Numbered from the stretch's first letter, positions 5,841-12,744 are shown. The stretch is 25,831 bases of DNA from Actinomycetes bacterium (GCA_023389315.1 JAEWEQ010000008.1:1-25831); one strand, 5' to 3'. Translations and numbers: made by a program. The notes: generated by a model not told the origin, from the sequence alone.

Positions 5841-8593
5841 CGCGCGATCGCCTCCTGGACTAAGCCTGAGGGTACTTGGTAGGTGTCTAAGTCGTTGAAT
5901 TCCCATGCGCAAGCGGGGGTGCAAATCACCGCACTGCCACCTGCGCGCGCGCCCTCCAGCACGTCGGCTTCTGCTGCACTAATCGGTCGGTCCACGATGA
6001 ACAGTTGGGATTTCGGGGACTTGTCCGACCGTCCTCGTCGCCGGGCATCCTGGGTCGGTAGGTCGCCGGGACTTTGAAGTAGGGGAGTGCGGGCAATAAC
6101 GCGCCCACTTTCGTCCGTGGTGGAAGTGTCGAAAACGAACAGGCTGCCTTCATTAAGGCGCATCCGCCCTCCAAACGCTAGGGCCAGGGCGCGGGCGGCG
6201 GTGCGCGGACCGGTGAGGCGAATTGCCTGACCTGGACGCACACTGACGGAAGCTTCCTGAACGATGTCAGTGTTGCGGTCCGCAATCGTCACCTCATAGG
6301 CGCGCGCAACCACCTGGCCGTAGTCGTTTTGCCATTGCAGGTGTCGGAAACGCTCATCCATCCCCATCCCTTCCACATCGAAGGTAGGCAACATGCGGTC
6401 AAGCCACTTGGGAATGTACCAGGCGCGATCACCCAGAATCTGCAGCACGGCTGGCACCAGCGTCATTCGCACTAAGAAAGCATCCACCGCGACGCCCACC
6501 GCGAGGCCGAAGGCAATGGGCTGAACATAGAAGGAACCACCCGGGATAAAGCCGGAGAAGACTGAGATCATGATGAGTGCGGCTGCAACCACCACGGTAG
6601 CGGAAGCATTGAAACCGGTGTGGATGGATTCGCGGGCTTTACCGGAGTGGACGTAGTCTTCGCGGATACGCGAGACCAGGAACACCTCGTAGTCCATCGC
6701 CAAGCCGAAGAGCACGCCCATCAAAATGATCGGCATGAAGGAGATTACCGGCCCAACTTGCCCTATCAGTAATGCGTCGTTACCCCAGCCAAAAATGAAC
6801 ACCAGGGTGGTCATACCGAAGGCGGCGGCGACGGAGAATAAGTAACCCACCGTGGCTTTCAGTGGTACCCACAACGAGCGGAAAACGATGGTCAACAAGA
6901 CCAGCGATAGACCCACCACGATAATGCCGAAGGGCAGTAGAGCTTTGTAGAGTTGCTCAGAAATGTCGATGGCAACCGCAGCTGAGCCGGTAACCATGGT
7001 GTTTGAGATACCGTACTTTTCCTCCCACTGCGGGGCTTTGCCGCGCAGCGCGTGCACCAAGTTTTCGGTGGAGACTGCTTCTGGGCCTTCACGTGGAATG
7101 ATAACCACCACACCCAAGTCGGCTTTGCGGTTGGGCGTGGCTAGCTGTACATGGTCGACGTCGTTCAGACGGGAGACTTCAGTGGAGAGGTCATCCATCA
7201 GGCCCAGCGGATCATCGGAGGTGATGATGTCGGTGATCACCAGCAGCGGCCCGTTAGCGCCGGGGCCGAATTGCTCCGCCACCAAATCGTAGGTTTGGCG
7301 CCCCATGGTGGATTCATCTTCCACTCCGTTGTCAGGCAAAGCTAGGCGCAGGGCATACGAAGGTAGCGCCATCAGGGCCACCACCGCGGTGACCGCCACG
7401 ATGGTTATCCACGGGTGGGAGGTAGTTACCCCCACCCACCAGGCGGCAGGGGTGCGGCGTTTAGGTTTAGGTTCGCCTCGCTGTTCCACATCTGCGGAGA
7501 GGATCTCTTCATCTGCCCCGTCGCCTTCATTAGGCGCTTTCTTATGCGGTTTCTTAGCTTTCTTGCCCTGCTTGCGCCGCGATTTGGGGCGCAAACGGTC
7601 ACCCATAAGCGCCAGTAACGCCGGCAGGCCAGTCACCGCGATGAGAGCGGCGATCGCCACAGCCAGGGCGGCGCACATACCCATCACGGTCAGGAACGGG
7701 ATACCACCCACCACTAGCGCCATGAGGGCGATTACCACTGTGGTTCCGGCAAACAGCACAGCTCCACCGGAGGTCGCGATCGCCCTGGGGATGGATTCGG
7801 CAACGGTGAAACCGTGGCGGAGTTGGTCGCGGTGGCGCGAGACAATGAACAGGGCGTAGTCGATGCCAACCGCCAAGCCCAACATGATCGCCAGGGTGGG
7901 GGTGGTGGTAGAGATCGGGGTGAGGGCGGCGATGACCATCACCACTGCCATGGCAATGCCCACCCCTGTCAGCGCGGTGATGATAGGTACGGAGGCGGCC
8001 ACTAGAGAGCCGAAGGTGAGTGCCAGCACCACTAGCGCGAGCAGCACGCCGGCGGCTTCCATGATGGATAGGGGTATTTCCGTGGTGGACATGACCTGGC
8101 CGCCTACGTGCACGGTCAGGCCCTCTTTTTCACCGGTTTTCGCGATATTTGCAACTTCGTCGACCACTTTTTGGTCGATCGAATCCAGTCCGAAAGAAAA
8201 CTGCACTTGTCCGAGGGCGTGGCCGCCATCGACGGATACCAGCGGCTCCATGAGAGTGTCATCGAATGGGTTAGAGGAGGTGGTGACGCCGTCAAGCTCC
8301 CCGATTTGCTCCGTGATGTCCTCGATGGTTTTGCGGTAGTCGTAGATGTCCTGGCCATCGGGAGCACTGTAGACAATTTGTCCGGAAGTGCCGGCGAGTT
8401 CGTCAAAGCGCTCATTTAGTACATCTAGGCCGCGTTGTCCTTCAGTTCCGGGGATGGTGAAGTCATTTGTAAGTTGCCCACCGATAGTGATCATGGCTGC
8501 GACGGTGACTAGCAGCAGGCCCACCCAGGCGGCGATTACGGCCCGCGCATGTTTCACCGTGAAAGTGGCAATGCGGTAGAGAACCGAGGACAA
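5837..8593 (-). CDS. MMPL/RND-superfamily transporter with a C-terminal pseudo-ATPase domain
   Basis: 918 residues from a TTG at 8593 that has a GGAG site 5 nt upstream; codons further upstream are AT-rich operator sequence. Two six-helix halves each contain the MMPL proton-relay Asp-Tyr pair, VGIDYALF (D245-Y246) and AMDYEVFLVSR (D634-Y635). Extracytoplasmic porter domains follow helices 1 and 7. A Lys/Arg-rich cytoplasmic linker (about 332-381) joins the halves. After helix 12 an extra domain (about 746-918) resembles a degraded ABC ATPase (separate entry). MMPL proteins export lipids, siderophores or drugs using the proton gradient; the substrate is not readable here. The gene heads a two-gene operon with the YhgE/Pip gene and diverges from a tetR gene, which probably represses it. 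Confidence 0.88.
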   Translation of the reverse strand: MSSVLYRIATFTVKHARAVIAAWVGLLLVTVAAMITIGGQLTNDFTIPGTEGQRGLDVLNERFDELAGTSGQIVYSAPDGQDIYDYRKTIEDITEQIGELDGVTTSSNPFDDTLMEPLVSVDGGHALGQVQFSFGLDSIDQKVVDEVANIAKTGEKEGLTVHVGGQVMSTTEIPLSIMEAAGVLLALVVLALTFGSLVAASVPIITALTGVGIAMAVVMVIAALTPISTTTPTLAIMLGLAVGIDYALFIVSRHRDQLRHGFTVAESIPRAIATSGGAVLFAGTTVVIALMALVVGGIPFLTVMGMCAALAVAIAALIAVTGLPALLALMGDRLRPKSRRKQGKKAKKPHKKAPNEGDGADEEILSADVEQRGEPKPKRRTPAAWWVGVTTSHPWITIVAVTAVVALMALPSYALRLALPDNGVEDESTMGRQTYDLVAEQFGPGANGPLLVITDIITSDDPLGLMDDLSTEVSRLNDVDHVQLATPNRKADLGVVVIIPREGPEAVSTENLVHALRGKAPQWEEKYGISNTMVTGSAAVAIDISEQLYKALLPFGIIVVGLSLVLLTIVFRSLWVPLKATVGYLFSVAAAFGMTTLVFIFGWGNDALLIGQVGPVISFMPIILMGVLFGLAMDYEVFLVSRIREDYVHSGKARESIHTGFNASATVVVAAALIMISVFSGFIPGGSFYVQPIAFGLAVGVAVDAFLVRMTLVPAVLQILGDRAWYIPKWLDRMLPTFDVEGMGMDERFRHLQWQNDYGQVVARAYEVTIADRNTDIVQEASVSVRPGQAIRLTGPRTAARALALAFGGRMRLNEGSLFVFDTSTTDESGRVIARTPLLQSPGDLPTQDARRRGRSDKSPKSQLFIVDRPISAAEADVLEGARAGGSAVICTPACAWEFNDLDTYQVPSGLVQEAIAR
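5840..6298 (-). other. Degenerate ABC-ATPase-like domain at the MMPL C-terminus
   Basis: This covers about residues 766-918 of the MMPL protein. The order of elements mimics an ABC nucleotide-binding domain. YEVTI.D opens it, then SVSVRPGQAIRLTGPRTAARALALAFGG stands where Walker A should be. GSLFVFD follows, then a Gln-containing segment (TPLLQSP), LFIVDRPISAAEADVL at the Walker B position, and GGSAVICTPACAWEF in the H-loop region. The key residues are gone: no Gly-Lys-Ser/Thr in the P-loop (GPRTAARAL instead), Arg replaces the Walker B catalytic Glu, and there is no LSGGQ signature. Only ~70 residues separate the two motifs, about 40-50 fewer than usual, so the helical subdomain is largely missing. 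This is inference from motif order; a structure prediction would settle it. Confidence 0.6.
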
Positions 8594-8703
8594 GTTAACT
8601 CCAAACTTGTTGATACGAAAGTGTATTTGATACTTTTCTGTATTGAGTTCAATACTATATTGTATTGAGAAGAACTCCAACGCAACACAGAGAGAGGATC
8701 ACG
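8594..8703. promoter_or_regulatory. Divergent operator/promoter region between mmpL-like and tetR genes
   Basis: This 110-bp AT-rich intergenic region contains a perfect 7-2-7 palindrome, GTATTGA-GT-TCAATAC (8640-8655). A third GTATTGA lies at 8662-8668, a smaller palindrome GTAT-TTG-ATAC at 8623-8633, and two direct TTGATAC copies at 8610-8616 and 8627-8633. TTGATA (8627-8632) could be a -35 for tetR, with AATACT (8651-8656) as its -10 at 18 bp. Palindromes overlapping promoter elements between a TetR gene and its neighbour are typical TetR operators. Confidence 0.68.
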
Positions 8704-9339
8704 TTGTCCCTACCATTGAAGCGGCGGCGCGAGCACACGCGCGAGCGGCTGATTGCTGCAGCCGCGAAAGTGTTTGCCAACAAAGGTGTGGCAGGTGCCA
8801 CAGTCGACGATCTGTCGCAAGCTGCTGGCTTCACCAGGGGAGCGTTCTATTCAAACTTCGCCTCTAAAGAAGAGGTGTTTACCCAAACTCTGACTACGTT
8901 CACTCGCGACCTAGTAGAGAGCATTTATTCCGAGATCGACAGTCTCAGCGAGGACGTACCGCCCACCGAAGCAATGCGCGCCATCCTGCGTGCCACCCGC
9001 CCGCAGGGGAGGCTGTGGGTATTGCTAGAAGCAGAGGGTATGCGACAGGCGCTAGTAGATCCGGTAGTGCGTGACACCTTCTTGGAGAACCGGGATTATC
9101 TGGCGCGAGCGCTAGTGGACGTAATGTCTAGCGCGCACCGAGGTTTCCCTAGTTCTGCATTAAGCACGCGCCGCTCAGTAAAGGAATTGCAAAATCTGGC
9201 TGAGCTCATCTTGGCCACCTACGCCCAGGCTCTAATGCTTGACCATCTGCAAGGGGAGGACTCCACGGAGCGGTTGTTGGACTTATTGCAGACGTTAATT
9301 TTCCCCGGCACTGAAGAACTGCGCGCACCACAACACTGA
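8704..9339 (+). CDS. TetR/AcrR-family transcriptional repressor
   Basis: 211 residues from a TTG at 8704, chosen because GAGAGG lies 6 nt upstream; an earlier TTG at 8665 would begin inside the operator repeats and has no ribosome site. The N-terminal helix-turn-helix is classic: RERLIAAAAKVFANKGVAGATVDDLSQAAGFTRGAFYSNFASKEEVFTQTL (about 13-63). The helical C-terminal domain, with ARALVDV and LAELILATYAQALMLDHL, is the ligand-binding and dimer region. It is divergently transcribed from the MMPL-YhgE operon over 110 bp of palindromic sequence, so local repression of the exporter operon, and probably of itself, is expected. The inducer is not predictable. It ends at 9339 with a non-coding gap behind it. 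Confidence 0.9.
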   Translation: MSLPLKRRREHTRERLIAAAAKVFANKGVAGATVDDLSQAAGFTRGAFYSNFASKEEVFTQTLTTFTRDLVESIYSEIDSLSEDVPPTEAMRAILRATRPQGRLWVLLEAEGMRQALVDPVVRDTFLENRDYLARALVDVMSSAHRGFPSSALSTRRSVKELQNLAELILATYAQALMLDHLQGEDSTERLLDLLQTLIFPGTEELRAPQH

Positions 9340-9674
9340 ACGAAACTTTCTTGCAAGGCGCCGCGCAGACCGCACCGGCAGCGTCAGATCAACAGCGGCG
9401 CGCAAACTCGGTCCAGCTAACCGGGGAGAGGGGCAGGACGAACTAAGGAAGCCATACCTACTAAAGCCCATCCACTTCTGACATAATGTACATTATCGGC
9501 TAGAGGTGGGAATTTGCGGCAACTACGCGGAAGCGGGATTTCAGCGCAATTGCGCCACTTCCACACCGTCCTCGCGCAAAGCCGGCAAGGTGGACATATT
9601 AATGCCCACTACACTATTGACAGCGCCAAGGATCCGCTTGGCAACTCGACGTAACGTAAGGATGTGTTTTACAA
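9340..9674. other. Non-coding gap carrying dif, upstream of rbpA
   Basis: No convincing gene lies in these 335 bases. Contents: the dif site (9476-9503, separate entry); a 12-bp perfect palindrome GCGCAATTGCGC (9544-9555); and TTGACA at 9617-9622, which has no -10 at a normal distance. The rbpA promoter cannot be placed; TAACGT (9652-9657) is a weak -10 candidate that would give a leader of about 11 nt. Confidence 0.6.
9476..9503 (-). other. dif: Chromosome dimer-resolution site dif (XerC/XerD)
   Basis: Read on the - strand the 28 bp divide into an XerC-side arm CTAGCCGATAA, a central TGTACA, and an XerD-side arm TTATGTCAGAA. As I recall it, the actinobacterial dif consensus has GCCGATAAT-NN-ACATTATGTCA at its core; the site matches without a break over the inner 21-22 positions and differs only at the outer ends. 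The innermost ATAATGTACATTAT is a perfect 14-bp palindrome. It is intergenic, and the gene strand preference around it fits a replication terminus: + on the far left, - almost throughout on the right. XerC and XerD resolve chromosome dimers here with FtsK. It is unlikely to be a simple operator because the outer arms also fit dif. Confidence 0.85.
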
Positions 9675-10034
9675 ATGGCAGATCGCGCCCTTCGCGGCAT
9701 GCAGATTGGTTCGAAGTCACTAGAAACTGAAGACGGCATCGTTTTCGCAGAACGCACCGAACGCTACTACCAGTGCGAAAACGGCCACGAGTTCGCCGTC
9801 TCTATGGCGGTGGAAGCCGAGGCCCCAGCAACCTGGGAATGCCGCTGTGGAGCCCCAGCAGAATATCTCGGCACCGCCGCCCCGGAAGAAACCAAGCCTG
9901 CCAAACCGGTCCGCACCCATTGGGACATGCTCCTGGAGCGTCGCAGCGAAGAAGAACTCGAGGTTCTACTGGAAGAACAGCTCGAGGTGTTGCGCCGCGG
10001 CGAACTACGCGACGGAGTTGCCTACCAGCGCTAA
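9675..10034 (+). CDS. rbpA: RNA polymerase-binding protein RbpA
   Basis: 119 residues. It starts MADRALRG, the family's usual N-terminal tail. The central beta domain follows (about 28-65, ERYYQCENGHEFAVSMAVEAEAPATWECRCGAP). A basic linker and the sigma-interaction domain come last: KPVRTHWDMLLERRSEEELEVLLEEQLEVLRRGE (about 77-110). RbpA is an essential actinobacterial factor that binds RNA polymerase and group 1 and 2 sigma factors, contacts DNA just upstream of the -10, and stabilises open complexes. Zinc ligands C34 and H38 are present; the second pair is C56-x-C58, one residue tighter than the C-x2-C I remember from Streptomyces coelicolor. No strong ribosome site precedes the ATG; AAGGA lies about 13 nt away. 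The gene lies between the dif site and a repeat array. Confidence 0.95.
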   Translation: MADRALRGMQIGSKSLETEDGIVFAERTERYYQCENGHEFAVSMAVEAEAPATWECRCGAPAEYLGTAAPEETKPAKPVRTHWDMLLERRSEEELEVLLEEQLEVLRRGELRDGVAYQR

Positions 10035-10041
10035 CCTGAGC

Positions 10042-10212
10042 GCGCAAACCCACAGTTATCGCGCAGAGCCCCTCCGATCACGCAAACCCGCAGTGATCGC
10101 ACAGGCCTTCGGTTCTCGCACAGGCCTTCGGTTCTCGCGCAGGCCTTCGGTTCTCGCGCAGGCTTACCCTTCTCGCACGGGGCAACCCTTATCGCACAGG
10201 CCCGCCCTCGCA
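10042..10212. repeat. Nine 19-bp degenerate tandem repeats
   Basis: The array keeps an exact 19-bp period across nine units. Units 4 and 5 (10099-10117, 10118-10136) are identical, GCACAGGCCTTCGGTTCTC. Unit 6 differs by one base. Units 1-3 and 7-9 share the opening GCRCA/GCGCA and the ending CTC or ATC but vary in the middle. It starts 7 bp after the rbpA stop and merges into the left arm of the hairpin at 10201. The period is not a multiple of 3 and neither strand shows credible coding, so it is an intergenic satellite rather than a protein repeat. Confidence 0.85.
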
Positions 10213-10241
10213 AATTCTGACATAATGTTTGCGAGGGCGGG
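10201..10241. terminator. Perfect 14-bp hairpin with a half-dif loop; probable terminator
   Basis: CCCGCCCTCGCAAA (10201-10214) pairs perfectly with TTTGCGAGGGCGGG (10228-10241) around a 13-nt loop. It lies between convergent rbpA and the mannosyltransferase gene and is followed on the + strand by a T-containing tail (TTTCCCGATTTT), so termination in at least that direction is likely. The loop and the first arm base read TTCTGACATAATGT (10215-10228), identical to 9476-9489 of dif. Confidence 0.75.
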
Positions 10242-10296
10242 TTTCCCGATTTTATGGCACCCCTCCCTAGCGCCATCCACGCAAAGAAATCGGAAA

Positions 10297-11040
10297 CTAC
10301 TTCTTTAGCAGTCCTTTAAGTGTCTGAGCCCGCTGCTGCGCCCCCCACTTGGTGACGTTAATCAGCTCCTCTTTGATGATGTTGCCATCCATCTTCGACT
10401 CCCCCGCTCGCCGCTCCATGAAGGTGATGGGGACTTCCACAATCTTGGCTCCGCATCGCGCTGCCCGCCAAGTCATCTCAACCTGGAAGCCGTAGCCGCG
10501 CGAGACCACTTCCCCACTGTCGATCAGCTGGCGCAAAATCGGCTTACGGTAGACGCGAAAGCCTGCCGTAGCATCCATTACTTTAAGTTTTAACAGGGCC
10601 CGGATGTAGACGTTCCCCAGGCGGGATAAGGCGATTCTGCGCAGCGCCCACCCCTGGGTGGCACCGCCCTCGACCCATCTAGAGCCAATAACCAAATCAG
10701 GCTGGTCCGCCCCGTGTGCGCGTTGTAGCAAACGCGTCAGATCCACCACGCGGTGGGAGCCATCAGCATCCATCTCTACGAAAAACTCATAACCGCGCTC
10801 GACACCCCAGGCAAACCCATCCAAATAGGCGCTCGCCAAGCCCGATTTCGCGGGCCGGCTAAGCAAATGGATGCGGTCGCTAAGGTTTTCCTCCACCCAC
10901 TGGCCGGTGCCATCAGGGCTGGAATCGTCCACCACCAGCACGTGGACGCCAGGCAGATGCGTAAAAATAGCATCCAACATTGCCGGCAAAGTTTGCCGCT
11001 CGTTATAGGTGGGAACCACAATCAAAGTGTCGCTGCTCAT
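10297..11040 (-). CDS. Polyprenol monophosphomannose synthase (GT2 family)
   Basis: 247 residues from the ATG at 11040; an in-frame ATG at 11073 would add 11 residues but lies upstream of an apparent -10 box. The GT2 catalytic core is clear: LIVVPTYNERQTLPAML, VVDDSSPDGTG, and the metal-binding EMDADGSH motif. The acceptor-side region contains VIGSRWVEGGATQGW, DATAGFRVYRKP and VPITFMERRAGESKM. This is the soluble dolichol-phosphate-mannose synthase type, as in the Ppm1 catalytic domain; it moves mannose from GDP-mannose to polyprenyl phosphate, feeding lipoglycan and protein mannosylation. There are no membrane helices. The lnt gene lies immediately upstream; in M. tuberculosis the two activities are fused in one protein, and here they are separate adjacent genes. 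Family confidence is high; the exact acceptor is inferred. Confidence 0.9.
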   Translation of the reverse strand: MSSDTLIVVPTYNERQTLPAMLDAIFTHLPGVHVLVVDDSSPDGTGQWVEENLSDRIHLLSRPAKSGLASAYLDGFAWGVERGYEFFVEMDADGSHRVVDLTRLLQRAHGADQPDLVIGSRWVEGGATQGWALRRIALSRLGNVYIRALLKLKVMDATAGFRVYRKPILRQLIDSGEVVSRGYGFQVEMTWRAARCGAKIVEVPITFMERRAGESKMDGNIIKEELINVTKWGAQQRAQTLKGLLKK

Positions 11041-11073
11041 AGCCAAAGTATATCGGTCCCGCATCGCTGCCAA
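11040..11073 (-). promoter_or_regulatory. Probable leaderless promoter of the mannosyltransferase gene
   Basis: On the - strand TATACT (11052-11047) ends 6 nt before the ATG at 11040. Since a -10 box ends at about -7, transcription should begin on the A of the start codon. TTGGCA (11073-11068) is a plausible though close -35 (15 bp). No ribosome site precedes the ATG, which agrees with a leaderless message. Confidence 0.6.
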
Positions 11074-11100
11074 CCGCGCACCGCCGCGGACCCCGGGCCG

Positions 11101-12744
11101 CTAACGTCGGTTCGTGCGCGCACGCCGGCCGCGTCTTACGGTTGCGTTACGGCGGCGCGAAGCGGTCTTGGCAGGCGCTGCTTTACCCGCTGGCCGAGGG
11201 CGTGTCGCCCGACGCGCACCCGCACCAAGCACCACCACTGCGCCCCAAAACACCATCGCCGCCACATCCACCACAGGTTTAAAGCGGGCTGAGAAAGTCA
11301 CCTCGTGACGCAACGGCAGTTCAGCTTCGCGCCAGGCGGAGGTGAACAGGTCAGTACTGGCAACGACCGCGCCATTGGGGCGCACCAGTGCGGACACCCC
11401 GTTGGTGGAGACTTGCATCGCCGAACGCGACAGGGACATGGCCCGCAGGCGCACCATTTGGAGTTGCTGCAGTGACTCAGCGGTCATACCGAAAGCTGAG
11501 TTATTAGTGGGAACCACAATCACTTGTGCGCCGGAGCGCACCGGCTCGGCAAAGATCTCTTCGTAGGCGGACTCAAAACAGATCCCCACCGCCAAAGGTA
11601 ACTTGCGCCCATCGTTTAAGGTCACGTCCAGCAACCCTGGTTCGGTTCCGCCCACCATGTCCGAACTCACCCGCGCAGTTTCCTTCGACAAGATACTTAG
11701 GAAGTCACGCATGGGAATGTACTCGCCAAAGGGCACTGGTTTTTGTTTGGTGTAAACCGGCCCCAACTTGCCACCGGGATAGTAAAGCACCGCGTCGTTA
11801 AAGCGCACCTCGTCCTCGTGACGCACCGCGCCCACCAGCAACGGCACCGCCACCGCATTGGAAGCTTGCCGCACTAACTCCATAGCGCTCCGGTTTACCC
11901 GCGCATCCCGGTCCAAGGAGTTCTCTCCCCACACCACTAAATCTGCCGACAAACCAGCCTTCACAGCCTCTAAAGTGGTGCGCGTGTGGTTGCCAGCGAC
12001 CTTATTTTCCACCGCGAACGTCTCATCCACCGGTGGCTCCACATTGCCTTGGATGATCCCCACACGCACCGCCCCGTCCTGCTGCGAAGCCGGCAACGGC
12101 AGGAGGATCGGTAAAACTCCCACTGCCACGCCTAGCCCGGCGGCCAGCGGACGGGAGAACCAGTGGCGCGGACGCTGCCAAGAAACCAAGGAGAAAATAC
12201 GCCGAGCCAAAGTCGCCAATACCACTACTGCTACCGCGATGGTGACCTCACTTCCCCACCGCGCCAAGTGCCCCAGGGGCCCGTCGACTTGGGAATACCC
12301 CACCAGTGCCCAGGGGAACCCACCGAAGGGAATGCGCGAGCGCAACTGCTCCATACCTGCGAACGACAGTCCCACGATCAGCGCATCGACCCAGATCCAG
12401 CGCACTTTAGCCCGCAAAGGGCGCAACCACGCCACGGTCCCCGTCCACGCTCCCATGAACAGGCCTTGTATACCAGCCAAGACCGCCCACGGCAGGTAGC
12501 TACCAACAGCGACCGTGGCCCACCAAATATGCGCTAGGAAAAAACCCCAGCCAGCTACGAAACCATACCAACTGGCCCGGCCTACACTGACGCGGTCCAC
12601 GACCGAAATCAGTACCGCCAAGCTCACCGGCAGTAGGTACCAGGCGCCTACGAATGGGAAACTTGCCCACATCCCCAAGCCGGCGAGCGCCAACAACAGG
12701 TAGTCCAAGCCCCAGCGGCTACCGCGTGCCACGTCCTCACCCAT
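11101..12744 (-). CDS. lnt: Apolipoprotein N-acyltransferase
   Basis: 547 residues. Residues 1-220 contain about seven membrane helices, with Lnt-like loops (IPFGGFPWALVGYSQVDGPL). The extracytoplasmic nitrilase domain begins at about 226 (VRVGIIQGNV). The expected catalytic Glu-Lys-Cys triad is E274 (VVWGENS), K333 (YTKQKPVPFGEYIP) and C389 (VGICFESAYEEIF). A last helix (about 500-518) precedes a tail extremely rich in Arg and Ala. Lnt adds the third acyl chain to lipoproteins in the membrane; the lipoprotein RibY in this window is one possible substrate. The start at 12744 overlaps the end of helY by 8 bp and lacks a clear ribosome site; a GTG at 12732 with GGTGAGGA just upstream is a credible alternative. 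The mannosyltransferase gene follows 60 bp downstream. Confidence 0.92.
   Translation of the reverse strand: MGEDVARGSRWGLDYLLLALAGLGMWASFPFVGAWYLLPVSLAVLISVVDRVSVGRASWYGFVAGWGFFLAHIWWATVAVGSYLPWAVLAGIQGLFMGAWTGTVAWLRPLRAKVRWIWVDALIVGLSFAGMEQLRSRIPFGGFPWALVGYSQVDGPLGHLARWGSEVTIAVAVVVLATLARRIFSLVSWQRPRHWFSRPLAAGLGVAVGVLPILLPLPASQQDGAVRVGIIQGNVEPPVDETFAVENKVAGNHTRTTLEAVKAGLSADLVVWGENSLDRDARVNRSAMELVRQASNAVAVPLLVGAVRHEDEVRFNDAVLYYPGGKLGPVYTKQKPVPFGEYIPMRDFLSILSKETARVSSDMVGGTEPGLLDVTLNDGRKLPLAVGICFESAYEEIFAEPVRSGAQVIVVPTNNSAFGMTAESLQQLQMVRLRAMSLSRSAMQVSTNGVSALVRPNGAVVASTDLFTSAWREAELPLRHEVTFSARFKPVVDVAAMVFWGAVVVLGAGARRATRPRPAGKAAPAKTASRRRNATVRRGRRARTNRR

Noticed and set aside
7305..7859. A 184-codon + strand frame inside the MMPL gene, and similar long antisense frames elsewhere
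   Set aside because: These are shadows of GC-rich coding sequence; the opposite frame has clear MMPL motifs.
8594..8680. An N-terminal extension of the MMPL protein by 29 codons
   Set aside because: The added residues are encoded by AT-rich operator DNA and lack a ribosome site, while TTG 8593 has GGAG 5 nt upstream.
8665..8703. An upstream TTG start for the TetR gene
   Set aside because: It lies within operator half-sites without a ribosome site; TTG 8704 follows GAGAGG at 6 nt.
9617..9622. TTGACA as the -35 of rbpA
   Set aside because: No -10-like hexamer occurs 16-19 bp downstream.
10042..10212. CRISPR-like array
   Set aside because: The 19-bp units abut directly with no unique spacers, and there are no cas genes.
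9504..10214. A mobile element integrated between dif and the half-dif copy
   Set aside because: The interval contains the core gene rbpA and no integrase or cargo, so a standard Xer-integrated element is not supported; the half-site is reported as its own finding.
10031..10276. An 81-codon - strand open frame over the 19-bp repeat array
   Set aside because: The sequence is dictated by the repeat, has no recognisable start signals and crosses the terminator hairpin.
9847..10308. A 153-codon + strand open frame running from rbpA through the 19-bp repeats and hairpin
   Set aside because: It overlaps rbpA in another frame, its second half is only translated repeat, it has no ribosome site, and the hairpin and convergent gene end argue against coding.
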